Position numbers and translations under genes: made by a program. DNA of 64,000 nucleotides from Ganoderma boninense (taxonomy: Eukaryota; Basidiomycota; Agaricomycetes; Polyporales; Polyporaceae), in the NCBI GenBank assembly GCA_002900995.3, contig CM035306.1, positions 1,922,001 to 1,986,000 of the forward strand. Direction: 5' to 3'. Positions 1-11,000 of the stretch are shown in pieces. The stretch's first letter is position 1, and each line of letters starts with the position of its first letter. The notes below the pieces were generated by a model that was not told the DNA's origin, made no database searches, and was given only the letters and a program-made list of their open reading frames with translations.

Positions 1-2352
1 TGGCAGAGTACACTGCTGACATGGCCACCGATCCAAGTCTTTGCAGCTGTGCGCCATTGGAGCTGGAAACTCCCTGCGCACTTCCTGTGGATGTCGTCGT
101 CGTGAGGGTGTGCCCGCAGATACCGGAACCGGCGAGTAGAGCGTCGGGGACGATGACTGCAGGCTTCCCGCCCTTGACGTAGCTGACCTCAAGAGTGCCG
201 CCACTACCGATCGCGAACTGGCTGCAGGATAGGATGCTGTGGGAGGCCGCAGGTGAACATAGGCAAATCAAACTGGCTTTTAGGCAGGAAAAAACGTACT
301 CGGTAGTCGGTGTGCTAGGCTTCATGCCTGTGTAGGACCAAATAGTGACGTTCGCAGGCTAGGACAACAACACACGGTCAAACATCCGGTGGCGATGCAT
401 CGGGGGCAAGCGCAAAGACTTACGGGAGAACCGACATTTGTCAGCACGGTGATGACCGGTCCCTTGGTGAACATGATGCTCTGGGTAGTCGCACTAAGCA
501 CCTGCACCTGCGTGGTGATCCAACTGGAGGAGCTGCTGATCATGAAGTTCCGGAACTGGTTGAGCTTCGCGATGACCTCGTAGCTGGCGGTGTTGGCGTA
601 TCCAGACGGCCATAGCGGCTCGCGGTTGTACTATCGATATCACTAAGTAACCGTCGAGGAGAGGCGAGGGGTATCTGATACGTACAGGATCTGCGTTGCC
701 ATTGAAACCCTGCTCCTGTCCGTAGTAGACAATAGGGATGCTGGGATTAGGGTTAGCAATCTGTTCCACCAAAGCGTGAGACAATATGCACCCGTCAGAC
801 ATGAAACTGAATGTCATCGCGTTCCACATGGTTTGCTGGTCGACGGAGAGGCTGGCCCAGCGAGGAACGTCCTGGTCTTCGAGGAAATTTCCGAGCAGGG
901 TAGGATCCTACGGTAGCACCAATGTGGTTAGCAACTGCATCCGACTGTGGTAAATGTGAAGGCTTACTGAGGACTTCGCTTTGATCTGAGTAATCATGTC
1001 GGTGAGTGCGCTGATGTTCTGCGGCCCGGGAATAGTGAAGGCGGAGACGAGCGCATTGTACATTGGGTAGTTGAGGATGGCATCGAGAGCTTGCGACCCC
1101 TGCCATTGTAGTGCTTGTCTGTCGACCCATCTCATGAAGACCCTATTCCCGTCGGAAGAAACGCGCTATACACTTACCCGGGATCGTCGTCGAACACCTC
1201 CCCAATACAGTACACGCCTGCCGCGCCGCAAAACTGGGGCCAGAAATCCATGTTCACGTGCCTACAACATGTGGTCAGCGGTCCGCAATATTATTAGACC
1301 GCGAGTGAAAGCTCACTTCGCCGCTAATACGCGGGATGAACGTCGGAGAGGTTGTTTAGAGTTGAATGAAAACTATGCGGAATGGAAGCGTTCTGATTGT
1401 GCTCACCGTCAATGCGCAGACCGTCAATTTGAAACTCCTGTACGAGAGCCTTTATCCATGAGGAGTATGCTGACACAACGCCGGGATCTTGGGTTTTCAC
1501 ATCCGGAAGGGTGACGTTCAAATCACCGAGCCAACAGTTCTGTTCGCTGGTCGTGTTTCCCCATTGAATTGGGCAGTACGAATGATACTGGGACTGCGGC
1601 GTGGCAACAGTCACTTTCACAGGAGTACATCCTAAAGGAGCAAGGCACATACCTGGTCCTTGAACATATATGTTGATAGGTCCGACAAATCCGTCTTAAG
1701 ACCCATCACGTTGTTGACAACGACATCCACCATGAGGAACCTATTGCCACATTCCCACGTAAGATTCTCAGGGTACAGACATGGCCGACGGCGTGAAAGA
1801 AGCGGCCGGCGCGGCGGCGTTCAAACGTGGAAAACTCACATGCCACGGCGGTGGACCTCGTCGGACAGAGCCTTGAGGTCGTCGGCCGTACCAAATCGTG
1901 AGTTGAGTTTAGTGGCGTCGGCAATCCAGTACCCATGGTAGGGGTCACCATAGGGCGTGCGCGCACCCTCATAGTTTTGGGAGACCGGGCTGATCCAAAC
2001 TAAGAGGGGGGGGGACATGGTTGGAGGGAAAGAGAGAGAGAGAAAGGTGGGTGTATGCGCACTAGCAGTGAAGCCTGCGTTCTGGATGTAGTCCAGGTTG
2101 TCCTTGATCGTACTCCAAGTACCGCCACAGAAGCTTTGGTCGGCAGGATTACACTTTGTCAGATCTGAACCTTTGGGAAGGGCATAGCGGTCGGTGATGA
2201 TCCTGGTGGGGCGAGTTTAGCTGATATTGAGGCAGAGATGCAAGCAGGAGGGCGTACTGGTATATGGAACGTTTCCTCCATTCGTCTGCAGAAGCGGCAT
2301 AGTTTGAAGAAAGGAGGGAGAGGAAAAAGAAGAGGTTGAGCAGGTACTGCAT
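1..2352 (-). CDS. GPI-type GH13 alpha-amylase / 4-alpha-glucanotransferase (AgtA-like), 3' end cut by the window
   Basis: Secreted alpha-glucan-active enzyme. The start at 2352 opens a signal peptide ([22 protein letters not shown]), then [36 protein letters not shown] and DGLRIDAAKH (nucleophile Asp), GEVFDDDP (acid/base Glu near 1180-1200), [10 protein letters not shown] (third Asp near 850-880) and [12 protein letters not shown]. The three catalytic acids are kept. The region I histidine of DVVANH is Asn here (DVVVNN, about 1730) and the region IV histidine of ENHD is Gln (EDQD). Loss of these two histidines marks the fungal GPI-anchored AgtA/AmyD group, where characterised members are cell-wall glucanotransferases. 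The C-terminus turns Ser/Thr/Gly-rich ([18 protein letters not shown]) and then hydrophobic at the window edge, as expected for a GPI signal; its end is outside. At least seven introns, and a 7-nt exon at 1317-1323. Function as transferase rather than hydrolase is inference. Confidence 0.85.
1317..1323 (-). other. 7-nt micro-exon of the amylase gene
   Basis: The bases CGGCGAA on the minus strand are bordered upstream by an acceptor ending in TATTAG (intron 1324-1406, 83 nt) and downstream by a GTGAGC donor (intron 1262-1316, 55 nt). Joining the three pieces restores the family's region II as IDAAKH followed by VNMDFWPQF. Reading straight through instead breaks this motif. Confidence 0.7.
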
Positions 2353-3534
2353 GCTGGGGGGTCTCGAAGCATGCGAGGGGGTTGCGAGGGGGATCGTGAG
2401 GGTGGGAGCGGGAGCCCAGCCAGGGCGTGCTCGGGAAAAGAAGGACGGGGGAAAGGAATGGGAGCTCAGCCGTTCGCTGGCGTGAATTATGGATCAGAGT
2501 CCGGGTGGTCCGCAAAAGAAGCGGGGGAGCCCGACGGGGAAGATCGACCGCGGGTCGGTGGACGGAGTTGGACTTGAAGATGGGGCGGGAACAGAGACGG
2601 ACGTCGGCCGGCCGCGAAGCCAGGGGAACCTTATGCTTGTCCCCATGCTGGATCAGTGCGGGCAAAGAACGGGCTGACTAGCTGACTATTAGCGACAAAC
2701 ACCGGCAAAGAACGAGGATTAGTTCGGAGATGCATAGCAGGCCGTGTGGGGACCGTGACGGCACTTTCCAGGTTCCATCCTGCTTCCACTTCCCTTCTCG
2801 GCCGGCGTCGGTTCGATCAGACAGCCCTTCACCGCCACACCGTCATCCGTCCTCGACCCCACACAGACGCTTGTCTCCACCAATCTTTCCTCTTCCTCAG
2901 ACTCTGTCTCTCTGCGATGCGCGGTCGCCATAAGCACCTACCCATCCTTTCTGTCAGCGACTCTCGATACAACCCGAGCAATGGCGAATCTTTGTCCCAT
3001 AGGCTTCTGTGAATGCATCAGCGGATCAGCTACGCCGAGCGTTCCTGGACACAAGTTCGTTTCCATGGCTTGGCACGAGAGCCTCACCTCGATCTTCCAG
3101 AGCAGCCAGGCACTGTAAGCAACATCTTGTGATCTCTGTCTCCCGATGGCCGCACGTGGCGCAGATGTCACTGTGGCACAGCGACCACCGGAAAACAGCA
3201 ACATTGACAATGCAATGTCCGCCGCTGGCACCAGCAACTACCAGTAAGTTGCCGCGCAGCCTGCCACTGCTCAGATCTGAGGCCAGCCCGATGCTAATGT
3301 CGCTGTGGTCGCGGCAAGGTCGCGATGAGTAAGATACAAGTGCAACCCGAAGTGACGTTCGGTTGCCATCCGTTTTCGGAGATCAGTACGAGGTCGCTAA
3401 TTTGCATCAGTTAGCCATGCGCCGGTTGCTCCGTGTTTGAGCGGGCTGACCTCCGGGCCGGAACAGTCTCGGTCGAGTTTCGCCGACCGAGGAACGGAGA
3501 TCGGGCGTCTAGTTTGTGCAAGGAGACCGCAACC
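2353..3534. other. Divergent intergenic region, amylase / TMA7
   Basis: About 1.2 kb between two divergently transcribed genes, so it must hold both promoters. A pyrimidine-rich tract on the + strand runs at about 2866-2910. Open frames on both strands here are short, overlap each other and resemble no family I know. I see no clear TATA box. Confidence 0.5.
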
Positions 3535-3983
3535 ATGTCCAGCAGACAAGGAGGCAAAGCCAAGCCACTCAAGGTCCGTTTGTTCTCCTCATCGCCCCTT
3601 CGTGCACTCCATCCTGATCGTTTTCGACACGGCAGGCCCCTAAGAAGGAGAAGAAGGAGTTGGATGATGAAGACGTCGCTTTCCAGCAGAAGAAGAAAGC
3701 TGACGAGGCTGCCCTGAAGGCGGCACGAGACAAGGGTACGTTCGTACTATTGCTGCGACCCATCATTGCCTTTGCTTAGCTCGTCCTTTCAACAGCTTCA
3801 AAGGGTACGTGAATGGAAGCAACGATCTTGAGCTCAGGAGCAGATGGACGCTTACTGATCGTCGACGTGATAACGTAGGAGGTGCTCCTGGTGGCGGCAT
3901 CAAGAAGTGCGTCCAATGTTTCTTTGCTCTCCAATCACCTCTCATCTGTGCTCGACAGGTCCTCGAGCGCAGCAAAGAAGTAA
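3535..3983 (+). CDS. TMA7: Translation machinery-associated protein 7 (TMA7)
   Basis: Small basic ribosome-associated protein of about 66 residues, close to the yeast TMA7 length. Exons 3535-3573, 3636-3735, 3796-3804, 3879-3906 and 3959-3983 join to a protein starting MSSRQGGKAKPLK, with KKEKKELDDEDVAFQ and the conserved tail GGGIKK, ending SSSAAKK. All four junctions have GT-AG ends and keep the frame. Exon 3 is only 9 nt. Five exons for so short a protein is striking. The family copurifies with ribosomes in yeast; its precise role is not well defined. Confidence 0.93.
3796..3804 (+). other. 9-nt micro-exon of TMA7
   Basis: CTTCAAAGG lies between an acceptor (TTTCAACAG) and a donor (GTACGT). 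It supplies the residues A-S-K-G between exon 2 (ending AARDK) and exon 4 (GAPGGGIKK), matching the spacing of the family. The flanking introns are 60 and 74 nt. Confidence 0.8.
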
Positions 3984-5996
3984 ACCAACGGACAGGATAC
4001 TGCAGTCTCGGATGACCCAGAGCCTTATCCAAGTTCTGATCTAAAGCCGATCCTCTTTTGTACATTCTTGCGATGGGGATACCATATCCCGGCTCAGCCA
4101 ACCAGCAAGCTTGTACTGTAGTTCACTCTGTGTCAATACACTCTCACCATCGAGTCCTCAATTCGCGCATCCAGCAGTAAAGTGGGCCTACGCAGGCGAA
4201 CACAGCACACATCCCATAAGTCGAAGCGAACCAACACGACAACAGGCTGCAACACTATCATCCCTACGCGCACCCCCTCGTCCTAAATCAAACCCATGGC
4301 CTCCTAGCCCCAACGCCCTTCGACTCCCCAGCAGCATTGATCGCGGCAGGCATGGGCGGCGGCAGAACGGCCCCGACGTCGAACGGCACATGGATTGCGC
4401 CCGAGTGGTCCCATGGGCCCCTTGTGAACTCCCTGCTCTTCTTCCTCGTCGCGCTCCGTGTCGACTCGGCGGATGTGGGCGAGCTCGGGCCGCTCCATGC
4501 CTGGCTTTCTAGCGAGGCTGCGGTGACGGCTGTGCTCGGCGCAGCGGGCTCGGGGATGATGAGCGACGGGAGCTCGACGTGTGTCATGCGAGGACGCGGG
4601 ATGGCTCGGTGGTTGTGTTAACGGTGGGTGCGACTCCCTGAAAGGCAGGGCGCGGGAGGGAGGGCATCGTGTGCTTGGGCACGCTGCGGGGCGGAAGGGG
4701 GCCAACGTGCAGACGGAGAGGTGTTGGGGGTGAGCGGCGAGGCATGGCGGTGCGCAAGGGGAACTGAGATGAGGAAGGGGGTGTGCGGATAGCGTGTGGT
4801 ATGATCGGCGGTTTGTGGGGGTATTATGAGGGAGCAACGCAGCTATACATATGAGGAAGAAACAGCTTGGTGTCAATGTCCATCGCACTCGATTGTGTAA
4901 TGGAAGAGTTGGAAAGCAGCAAGGGCAAATCGTGAAAGAAACCGGAGAAGGGGTGTGTGTTAAAACTACATATCAAAGCGTGAGGACTCACAATGTGTAC
5001 CAGACACTGTTTCTGCGGCCAAAGACTTGTGGACGGATGGACTCGTACGAAGAAGAATGCAAAAGTGACAGCAGCCGGATCAACCGAGTCTAACTTGTCT
5101 GTTGGAAGAAAGGAGAAGAGTGAGTAGGAAGCAAAGCCAGCGATGCACACCGCACTGCGCAGCCTGGAACAGGAGGGAGGGGGTTTATGGCGACCTGGTC
5201 GACCGCCATCACCCCTTCGCTGCCGAGGCTCGCCTTCCGCAATGCTCGGCTCGCCGGACCAACGCCCTGGCGCGCGTCCCGTTGTCACGGCCGACTGGTT
5301 CGCGTTCTGTAGCGCAGTTCTAGAATGGGACGCACCACAACAGGAACGTAAACCAGTGGAGACCTTCGAATCCCCCAGCGATGGTCGGTGGCAGGCTGCA
5401 AGGAAGAGAGGGCATAAGACAGGCTCGGAGGCGTTCCAAGTTGGCCAACACTGAGATTGCCGACTGGTACTTTTCAGTCGTCATCTCGCTCCACAGCCAC
5501 ATATTTTTAGTAACCTTTCAATGTTCTTGACCTCCGTCGTAAGAATTTCTGGCACTTCCGTTCATGAAGACAAAACTTTTGAGCTTCTATGGCTCTGTTA
5601 TAAAGCTGTATCGTTTGTCGTAGATCCATGTATGTACTTACTGCCAACTCCTGAGGATTCGCGCGAAGATTGGAGCCGCTGGAGAAACGCCAACTTCTAG
5701 CACTCTTCGAACACACCATGACAACCAATCAGCTTACAACTGTTGCTATATACATCTCGCCTCTACGTTCGCTCGGAGACATTCTCAGGCAACAATCATA
5801 GAATTGGATATGAAGGATGTACACATGGCCATGGTATGACATGGGGGTGGGGAATCCGGGAATGCATTGTCCAACGGGTGGGTAAGTAGCGAAACATGCG
5901 ATGGGGAGGGGGCCAAACAATGGTTTGGTTGATACACAAACATTACACACATGGGCATGGCTGAAATATGACGTCGACATTTCTCGTAGACCAAGG
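3984..5996. other. 2 kb without a recognisable gene
   Basis: This holds the 3' flanks of TMA7 (+) and UBC11 (-). Overlapping GC-rich open frames occur on both strands at 4110-4890, including a + frame from 4213 to 4621 and a 194-codon frame on the minus strand (4304-4888). None shows a known domain and their compositions look like mutual shadows. The part from 4900 to 5990 is AT-richer with only short frames. Confidence 0.4.
4213..4621 (+). other. Unassigned open frame, possibly a 3' exon or relic
   Basis: The frame is open from a stop at about 4210 and reads HYHPYAHPLVLNQTHG, then WIAPEWSHGPLVNSLLFFLV and ends RGMARWLC. Its composition is more protein-like than the other frames here, with a hydrophobic stretch around 4428-4460. 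There is no ATG at its beginning, so it would need an upstream exon that I could not find. I do not recognise it; it could easily be noncoding. Confidence 0.15.
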
Positions 5997-6923
5997 TCAG
6001 TCGGAGCCCTCGTCGGAGATTGGGCGATAGTGCCTCAACAGCTGTGCCTTGAACTCTGAGGCAACCGGCAGCGTTAGCGGGGGCAGTGTTGGCAAAGGGA
6101 CACATTCATCTACCTTCCGGCGAATCCCAGATAGCAGCAGCATCCGGGTTCAAAGGAGACGCATTGTTTGGCTCTGTGGAATGGGTCATGACGAGCACAC
6201 TCTGAAGCATAGCCCCAACTCACCACTGAGCAAGGATTGAAGAGAAAGCAAGATCGTTTGCACGCTATATACTGCGGACCATTTGTCCTAGCAGCCGCAT
6301 GAGCCGAAGGTGCCAAGCCACAGGCAGCAAGGATCTCACCTGCAAGATATCTAAGCAAATACCACCTCCGTTGATGTCAACATTGGGATGGTAGCACGGC
6401 GAGTCGAACTTGATAGCAGGAGGGGCCATGGGATAATTTGGAGGGAAGTTAATCAAGATTTTGAACTTCAGGCCCGCGTAGATCTTTACGGAGAAGCCAT
6501 TCGTTCAACCACAATGTATGAATGCCTGAAAGGAAATTGGCTTACCGTGCCTGCCGGTCCTTCTATCGTCCCCACCCAGTCAAACAAGTTGGCATCGGAT
6601 TTCGGGAATGCAGACTGGGTGCGTGGTTAGCATGAAGATACTTACCCGCAGCGAGGAATACTCACAATTCCAGGAGACGAGGACATCTGTCGCTCTCGGT
6701 TAGGATGGCATACGTCATGACAAGGCCAGAATCACTCACCATGAGAGTCATTAGCTCGTTACTGAGTCTGGATGGGCAATACTGTCTGAGACATTGCTCG
6801 GCTGAACCTCCAGGATAGTCCCACGTACCGTTTTGTCACGCTGCCAGCGGGGTCCCCTCCGACGCCCGCCACAGACGGCTTGGCGGATGCACGGGGAGCA
6901 AGCGACGAGGTGATCTGGTCCAT
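5997..6923 (-). CDS. UBC11: Ubiquitin-conjugating enzyme E2, UBE2C/Ubc11 type
   Basis: E2 of the group that works with the anaphase-promoting complex in mitotic exit. Joined exons give about 180 residues: [20 protein letters not shown], then [66 protein letters not shown] (catalytic Cys in the ICLDIL motif), [20 protein letters not shown] and [19 protein letters not shown]. The N-terminal extension plus LMTLMM, SAFP and EPNNASPLN distinguish this subfamily from other E2s. The gene has eight exons, one of 21 nt, all with GT-AG junctions. The usual G-N before ICLD is replaced by G-G-G, one residue longer than in yeast and human enzymes. The start at 6923 is the first ATG of the continuous frame; no D-box was sought beyond this extension. 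Confidence 0.93.
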
Positions 6924-7082
6924 TTTGTGCGTCAAACAGTGTCAAAGACGACGGAGAGGATGACAGGGGGGTTGGAGGGGGCGAATGGGCGGGCGAATGG
7001 GCGCGATGTGCTGGTGGTACACGTCTAAATCAGCTGTCGCGTTTTTGAACGCGTCTTGGGTAGGTCGTGGAGCCAAGGGCCC

Positions 7083-7167
7083 GACCAACATTGGTCCTAG
7101 ACGCCCCAGGATTGGTCCTGATTGGAGCGCGCAAGACCATTAGACGCCCGAGTTGGTCGACCAATGT
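7083..7167. repeat. Short inverted and direct repeats around TTGGTC
   Basis: GACCAA-CA-TTGGTC is at 7083-7096 and TTGGTCGACCAA at 7153-7164. ACATTGGTC (7088-7096) is matched in reverse complement at 7159-7167. TAGACGCCC occurs twice in direct orientation (about 7099 and 7141). The module could fold into a cruciform. Confidence 0.5.
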
Positions 7168-7546
7168 CGTGGCACGTGAGCCCCGAGAGTCCTCGCGCGG
7201 GGGCTCGAGCCTCCATACACCCGGTTTCAGACATTCCAAGGCCACTAAAAATGTAGAAAATATATTCCAGAATTTCTAATATACACTCCCTTGAAAGCCG
7301 TTGGAAGGGAGGCCAGAAATGCTGCGCTAGAGCAGCAGATGAGCTGAATAGAGCATAGGTCACCCTGTGCTGCAGATTGTTCACAGAAAGTACTGATTAA
7401 GACCTCATTTTAAAGGTGTTCTATCCGCTTTCAAATATACCCAGCCGCGAGGAAAACAGAGCAAAATTGATGGAGAGAGCCTCGTCTCAAACCGAGGCTA
7501 AGCGCCCGCCGTCGGTATAGCTCGTTACAGAGCTTATAAACGGATA

Positions 7547-7570
7547 CGCGGCGGCGCGCGCGCCGCCGCG
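7547..7570. repeat. 24-bp perfect palindrome of G and C only
   Basis: The half-site CGCGGCGGCGCG is followed immediately by its exact reverse complement. There is no spacer. It sits in an otherwise AT-richer stretch. Confidence 0.85.
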
Positions 7571-7679
7571 AGAACTAGAAGAAATACTACAAAATATACC
7601 TAATTTTCACCAATAATAGCGACTGGGAAACAAAGGAGCTGGAGGGAAGGGTGAGATGTTGGTCCGGGGCAGGAGAGGA

Positions 7680-7742
7680 GCGCGCCTTCGGCGCGCGCGC
7701 ACCCTGGGCATCTTTCGGGCGCTTCCAGGCCGCTGCGCGGCC
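7680..7742. repeat. Two GC-rich hairpins
   Basis: A 7-bp stem GCGCGCC/GGCGCGC closes a TTC loop at 7680-7696, and a 6-bp stem GGCCGC/GCGGCC closes a TGC loop at 7728-7742. No U-tract follows either, so they are not bacterial-style terminators. Confidence 0.6.
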
Positions 7743-8069
7743 CGAGCCCACCCTTGGCATGACCAACTTGCCCGCGTCTTGAACATATATCACGTGCGAT
7801 GAGATCATTGACGCCCAAGCGAATGGGCGCTCCGGCTCGAACCTGGACTCGGAGATGAACACCAAATGAACACAGACCCCCCCTGGCCCACCTGGCCCAC
7901 CCTTTAGTGGCCAGCTCAGACGGCTTGGTGCGGAAAAAGGTCTTCCATCCATCACATCTAATAATGAAGCGAGTACAAAGTAACCAGGGAAAGACGTGGA
8001 GTACAAGACAATCCGTTTGAAGAGCAAGAACAAGTTCAAGTCCGTTGAAGAAGTCCAATCCGAACAAGA

Positions 8070-11000
8070 CTACTGGCCCGAAACAAGTTTCATGAAGGCC
8101 GGAAGATACGTCTCGCATATCGACGAGAAGTAAAACTCGTGTTCCGAATTGTGCGCCGAGACGAGGTTGTGAGCAATCTCGTGGGCTAACGTGAAGTACC
8201 TGGAGAAGGCTGATGGTCAACATTCGGCGAATAAATGCGCGGTGCACCTTGAGCTTACCAGGATGTATAGGCGTTGATCATTTTGCCTTCTTGCACCTCT
8301 GTATCGTCTGCGAATACGCCTATCAGCTACTGAGGCTTCCAAGGAACACGATGAACACTCACGCCACTGCTCATAGTACCTCAGGTTTAGGAACAAGCTC
8401 GCGTTTCTATTGAACGCGATGAGTTCTCCGGCACGGTCGTAGAATATGTGTAGGCTCGTCGTAGGGAGAGTATACACTTCTCGTAGAGGGCGAATGGTAT
8501 AGATGAAGCGAGCGAGGGATTCGCCCTTTTGCTGCATTAACGCCCGGGCATCCGGAACATCTTGACCAAATTCAGAATCGTCATTTCTTGGGTCGGCTTT
8601 GAGCACATCAAGGACACACCTTTGGCGACGTATACCTTGATCCCTCCCATTTCGCCAACCATAATCATGTCGGTGGGGTGTCCAGAGATGTCACAGTATC
8701 CCTCGTTCAGTGATTCCTTAACCATCTGCATGTGTTGCCTGTTCGAGAGCGTCTGGCTCCGCTCTTCCTTGCATGCCCTGATTGCAAGGTCGATATTCGA
8801 TGCTAGGATCTGGGTGTCAGCCCAACGTTAGTGTAGCACAAACAATCCGATGCCTACCAATTGAACTCCTTGGAGTCGCATGAGGATTGGGCGTCCTGGG
8901 ACGATCGGGCCGCGGGGGTGGTAGCAAAGGCAACTGGGCTTCTCCGCTGGTCCTCTTCGATGGGACTGGGGGTGCGTCACCAGAAGTGGAAGCGGCATCG
9001 TCCCCTTTGCGCTTGAACATATTGAGCATTTGGCTCACGGGACGAGGTTTCAAAGCTGACTTCTCCGGCAAAATGGGTGGGATATGATCGATGATTGAAT
9101 CCTTGGGAGGAGGCGCGCTGCCCATTTTCCCATCGGGTTTGGAAGCCTGGGACACCAGGGTATCGGAGGAGGAACTGGCACCTGGGTGGCTGACGAGAGC
9201 ACCAGCCTTCGTCCGCGCAGCCTCCTCTGCCGCTAGCCTGTCTGCCTTCTGCTGCCGCAAGATACGATCAACTGAGAAGATGTCAGAAATTATGTCGGAT
9301 ATGAGGAGGTTATGCATACCATTATACCCTCTCCTCCGGAGTGCGCGCAGGTCTGTTGACAAGATGGTCATGAATAGGAGGGCATCATTGACCTTAGGTG
9401 ACTCGAAGAGGAGCCGGCACATCGAAGTCGACACTCTGTTGGGGGGGGGGGGTGGAGCGGGCGTGGGGGCGTCAGTGCAGGCTTCCCGAACGAAAGGCGA
9501 GTATTCACGTACTCGTACATATCGACTTGATCATTACCAGCCAACCACAGTTCGATAGGTCCGCGCCCTTGGCGTCTTGCAACTGCAGAGGCATCCTGGC
9601 TCTTCGACGCAATCTTCCCGTCGAACGCGAGAGTCTTCGTTACCGTGAGCTTCCCGAATGTCTTCACAATGAAGTGCTTGTCGTTGTTGAGCCATGAAAA
9701 CGACACCGATGTCTTCGTGTGTGTATGCTCATGCAGGAACAGAGGTAGACGCTCCAGGATGAGTGCACGGGTTTCCGCCGCCTTGCGGGAACCGATGACC
9801 TCGCTGCTTGTGTTGTATTGCTCCCGAACCAAGGTATTCAATCTTCGGCAGCCCAACTCGGCATAAAAATCTGACGATGGAGGTGAGAAGAGGCTCCTAG
9901 CAAGTGGCAAAATAGCCCACTTTCGAGACGATCCTCTTGTGGGGCCGAGAAAATCGTGTCACCGAAAAGCTGGTACGCGTTCTGTTCGTCTGCAATGACG
10001 ATCTTGTCAGGCGTGAGCAAGTCATACTGATAGTCCCAGTCCTCCTCATCGAGCTCTCCGGCGGGTTCATTGAGCTTCTTAGTGGTCGCCGACTGAGTCT
10101 TTCTCACTCGTCGAATACCTAGCAGTATAGGGGTCCGTTTCATCCGAGCCATCGTGCCGGAGGACAGTACTCGCCGGTTGACCGCAATGTTGTGAAGTTC
10201 GGTCAAGTAACTGTGGCTCGCTGTTAGTTTCCATCAGGAAGGGTTAAGAGGGCGTACATACTGTTCACGACCTTCTGCAAGGTCATAGAACTGCCGTGGG
10301 TTATCCAGGAGGATCTTCGCAATTTCTTCTACGGAGGGCTCGTGTTTGACGCCGCATGCGCTGAGGAACGTGTTTGCAGTAGTTCCGAAGTCGACAAAGG
10401 TGAACAACTTCGAGTGAAATTGAGCCTGTGAGTCTCCCTTGAAGTAGCATTGCGTGGGAGGCAGATGGCGTATAGCTGCATTGGTGGCTTTCACAGGCAC
10501 GAATGCCAACTGGGACAGCACATGAAGCTCATTTGCGGAGAATGCTAGAAAACACCTTGAGAGCGCGTCTGGGCCCTAGATCAGATAAAGCCTTACCAAC
10601 AACACGACTAGCGAGCGTAGTGAACCATAGCCGGGCGATATCCTCCGTAGGCGGGGGCGTCGCCTTGAGCAAGTTGACAAGTCTGGGACCTGGCGGATGC
10701 TCTGGAACCTTGAGGTGCATGAGCGCCTGGCCCCTCAAGGACGAGTCGACGGCCATGAAACCTAAGGCAGCCCATTCCGGAGCGGAGAACACTTCATGTG
10801 GTCGAGCAAGTGTCTTCGTGTTACCCTTGACGGCAGGGACAAACGCAACGTTGGAGAATGCATCGGGATCGTAATCCGAGTAACGGGTGGTGAAGTTATC
10901 AAAGAAATACTTCAGAGCTGCCGTCCGCACTGCCTCGTCGTTGCTGGCTGCAAGTCCTATCAATTCTGGTAAAGGCGGGTATCTGCGTAAACCAAGTTTG

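Larger units (their letters stand above)
6924..8069. other. Gene-free region with hairpins and short repeats
   Basis: Between the start of UBC11 and the 3' end of the sacsin-like gene. It contains small inverted repeats at 7083-7167, a pure G/C palindrome at 7547-7570 and GC hairpins at 7680-7742. A 215-codon minus-strand frame (7600-8247) runs into the terminal exon of the neighbouring gene in another frame and shows no domain. It may be a relic of a short nonautonomous element. Confidence 0.45.

Noticed and set aside
1324..1420. Amylase region II reading [10 protein letters not shown], suggesting a lost Lys-His
   Set aside because: The bases after DGLRID-G are a GTGAGC intron start. Splicing through the 7-nt exon gives DGLRIDAAKH, so the Lys-His is kept.
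4304..4888. 194-codon minus frame with a hydrophobic start
   Set aside because: Composition is Pro/His/Arg/Ser-rich without a domain, it overlaps two + frames and no splice sites or neighbours support it.
7600..8247. 215-codon minus frame beyond the end of the sacsin-like gene
   Set aside because: Its first part is the terminal exon of that gene read in the wrong frame and the remainder has no family resemblance.
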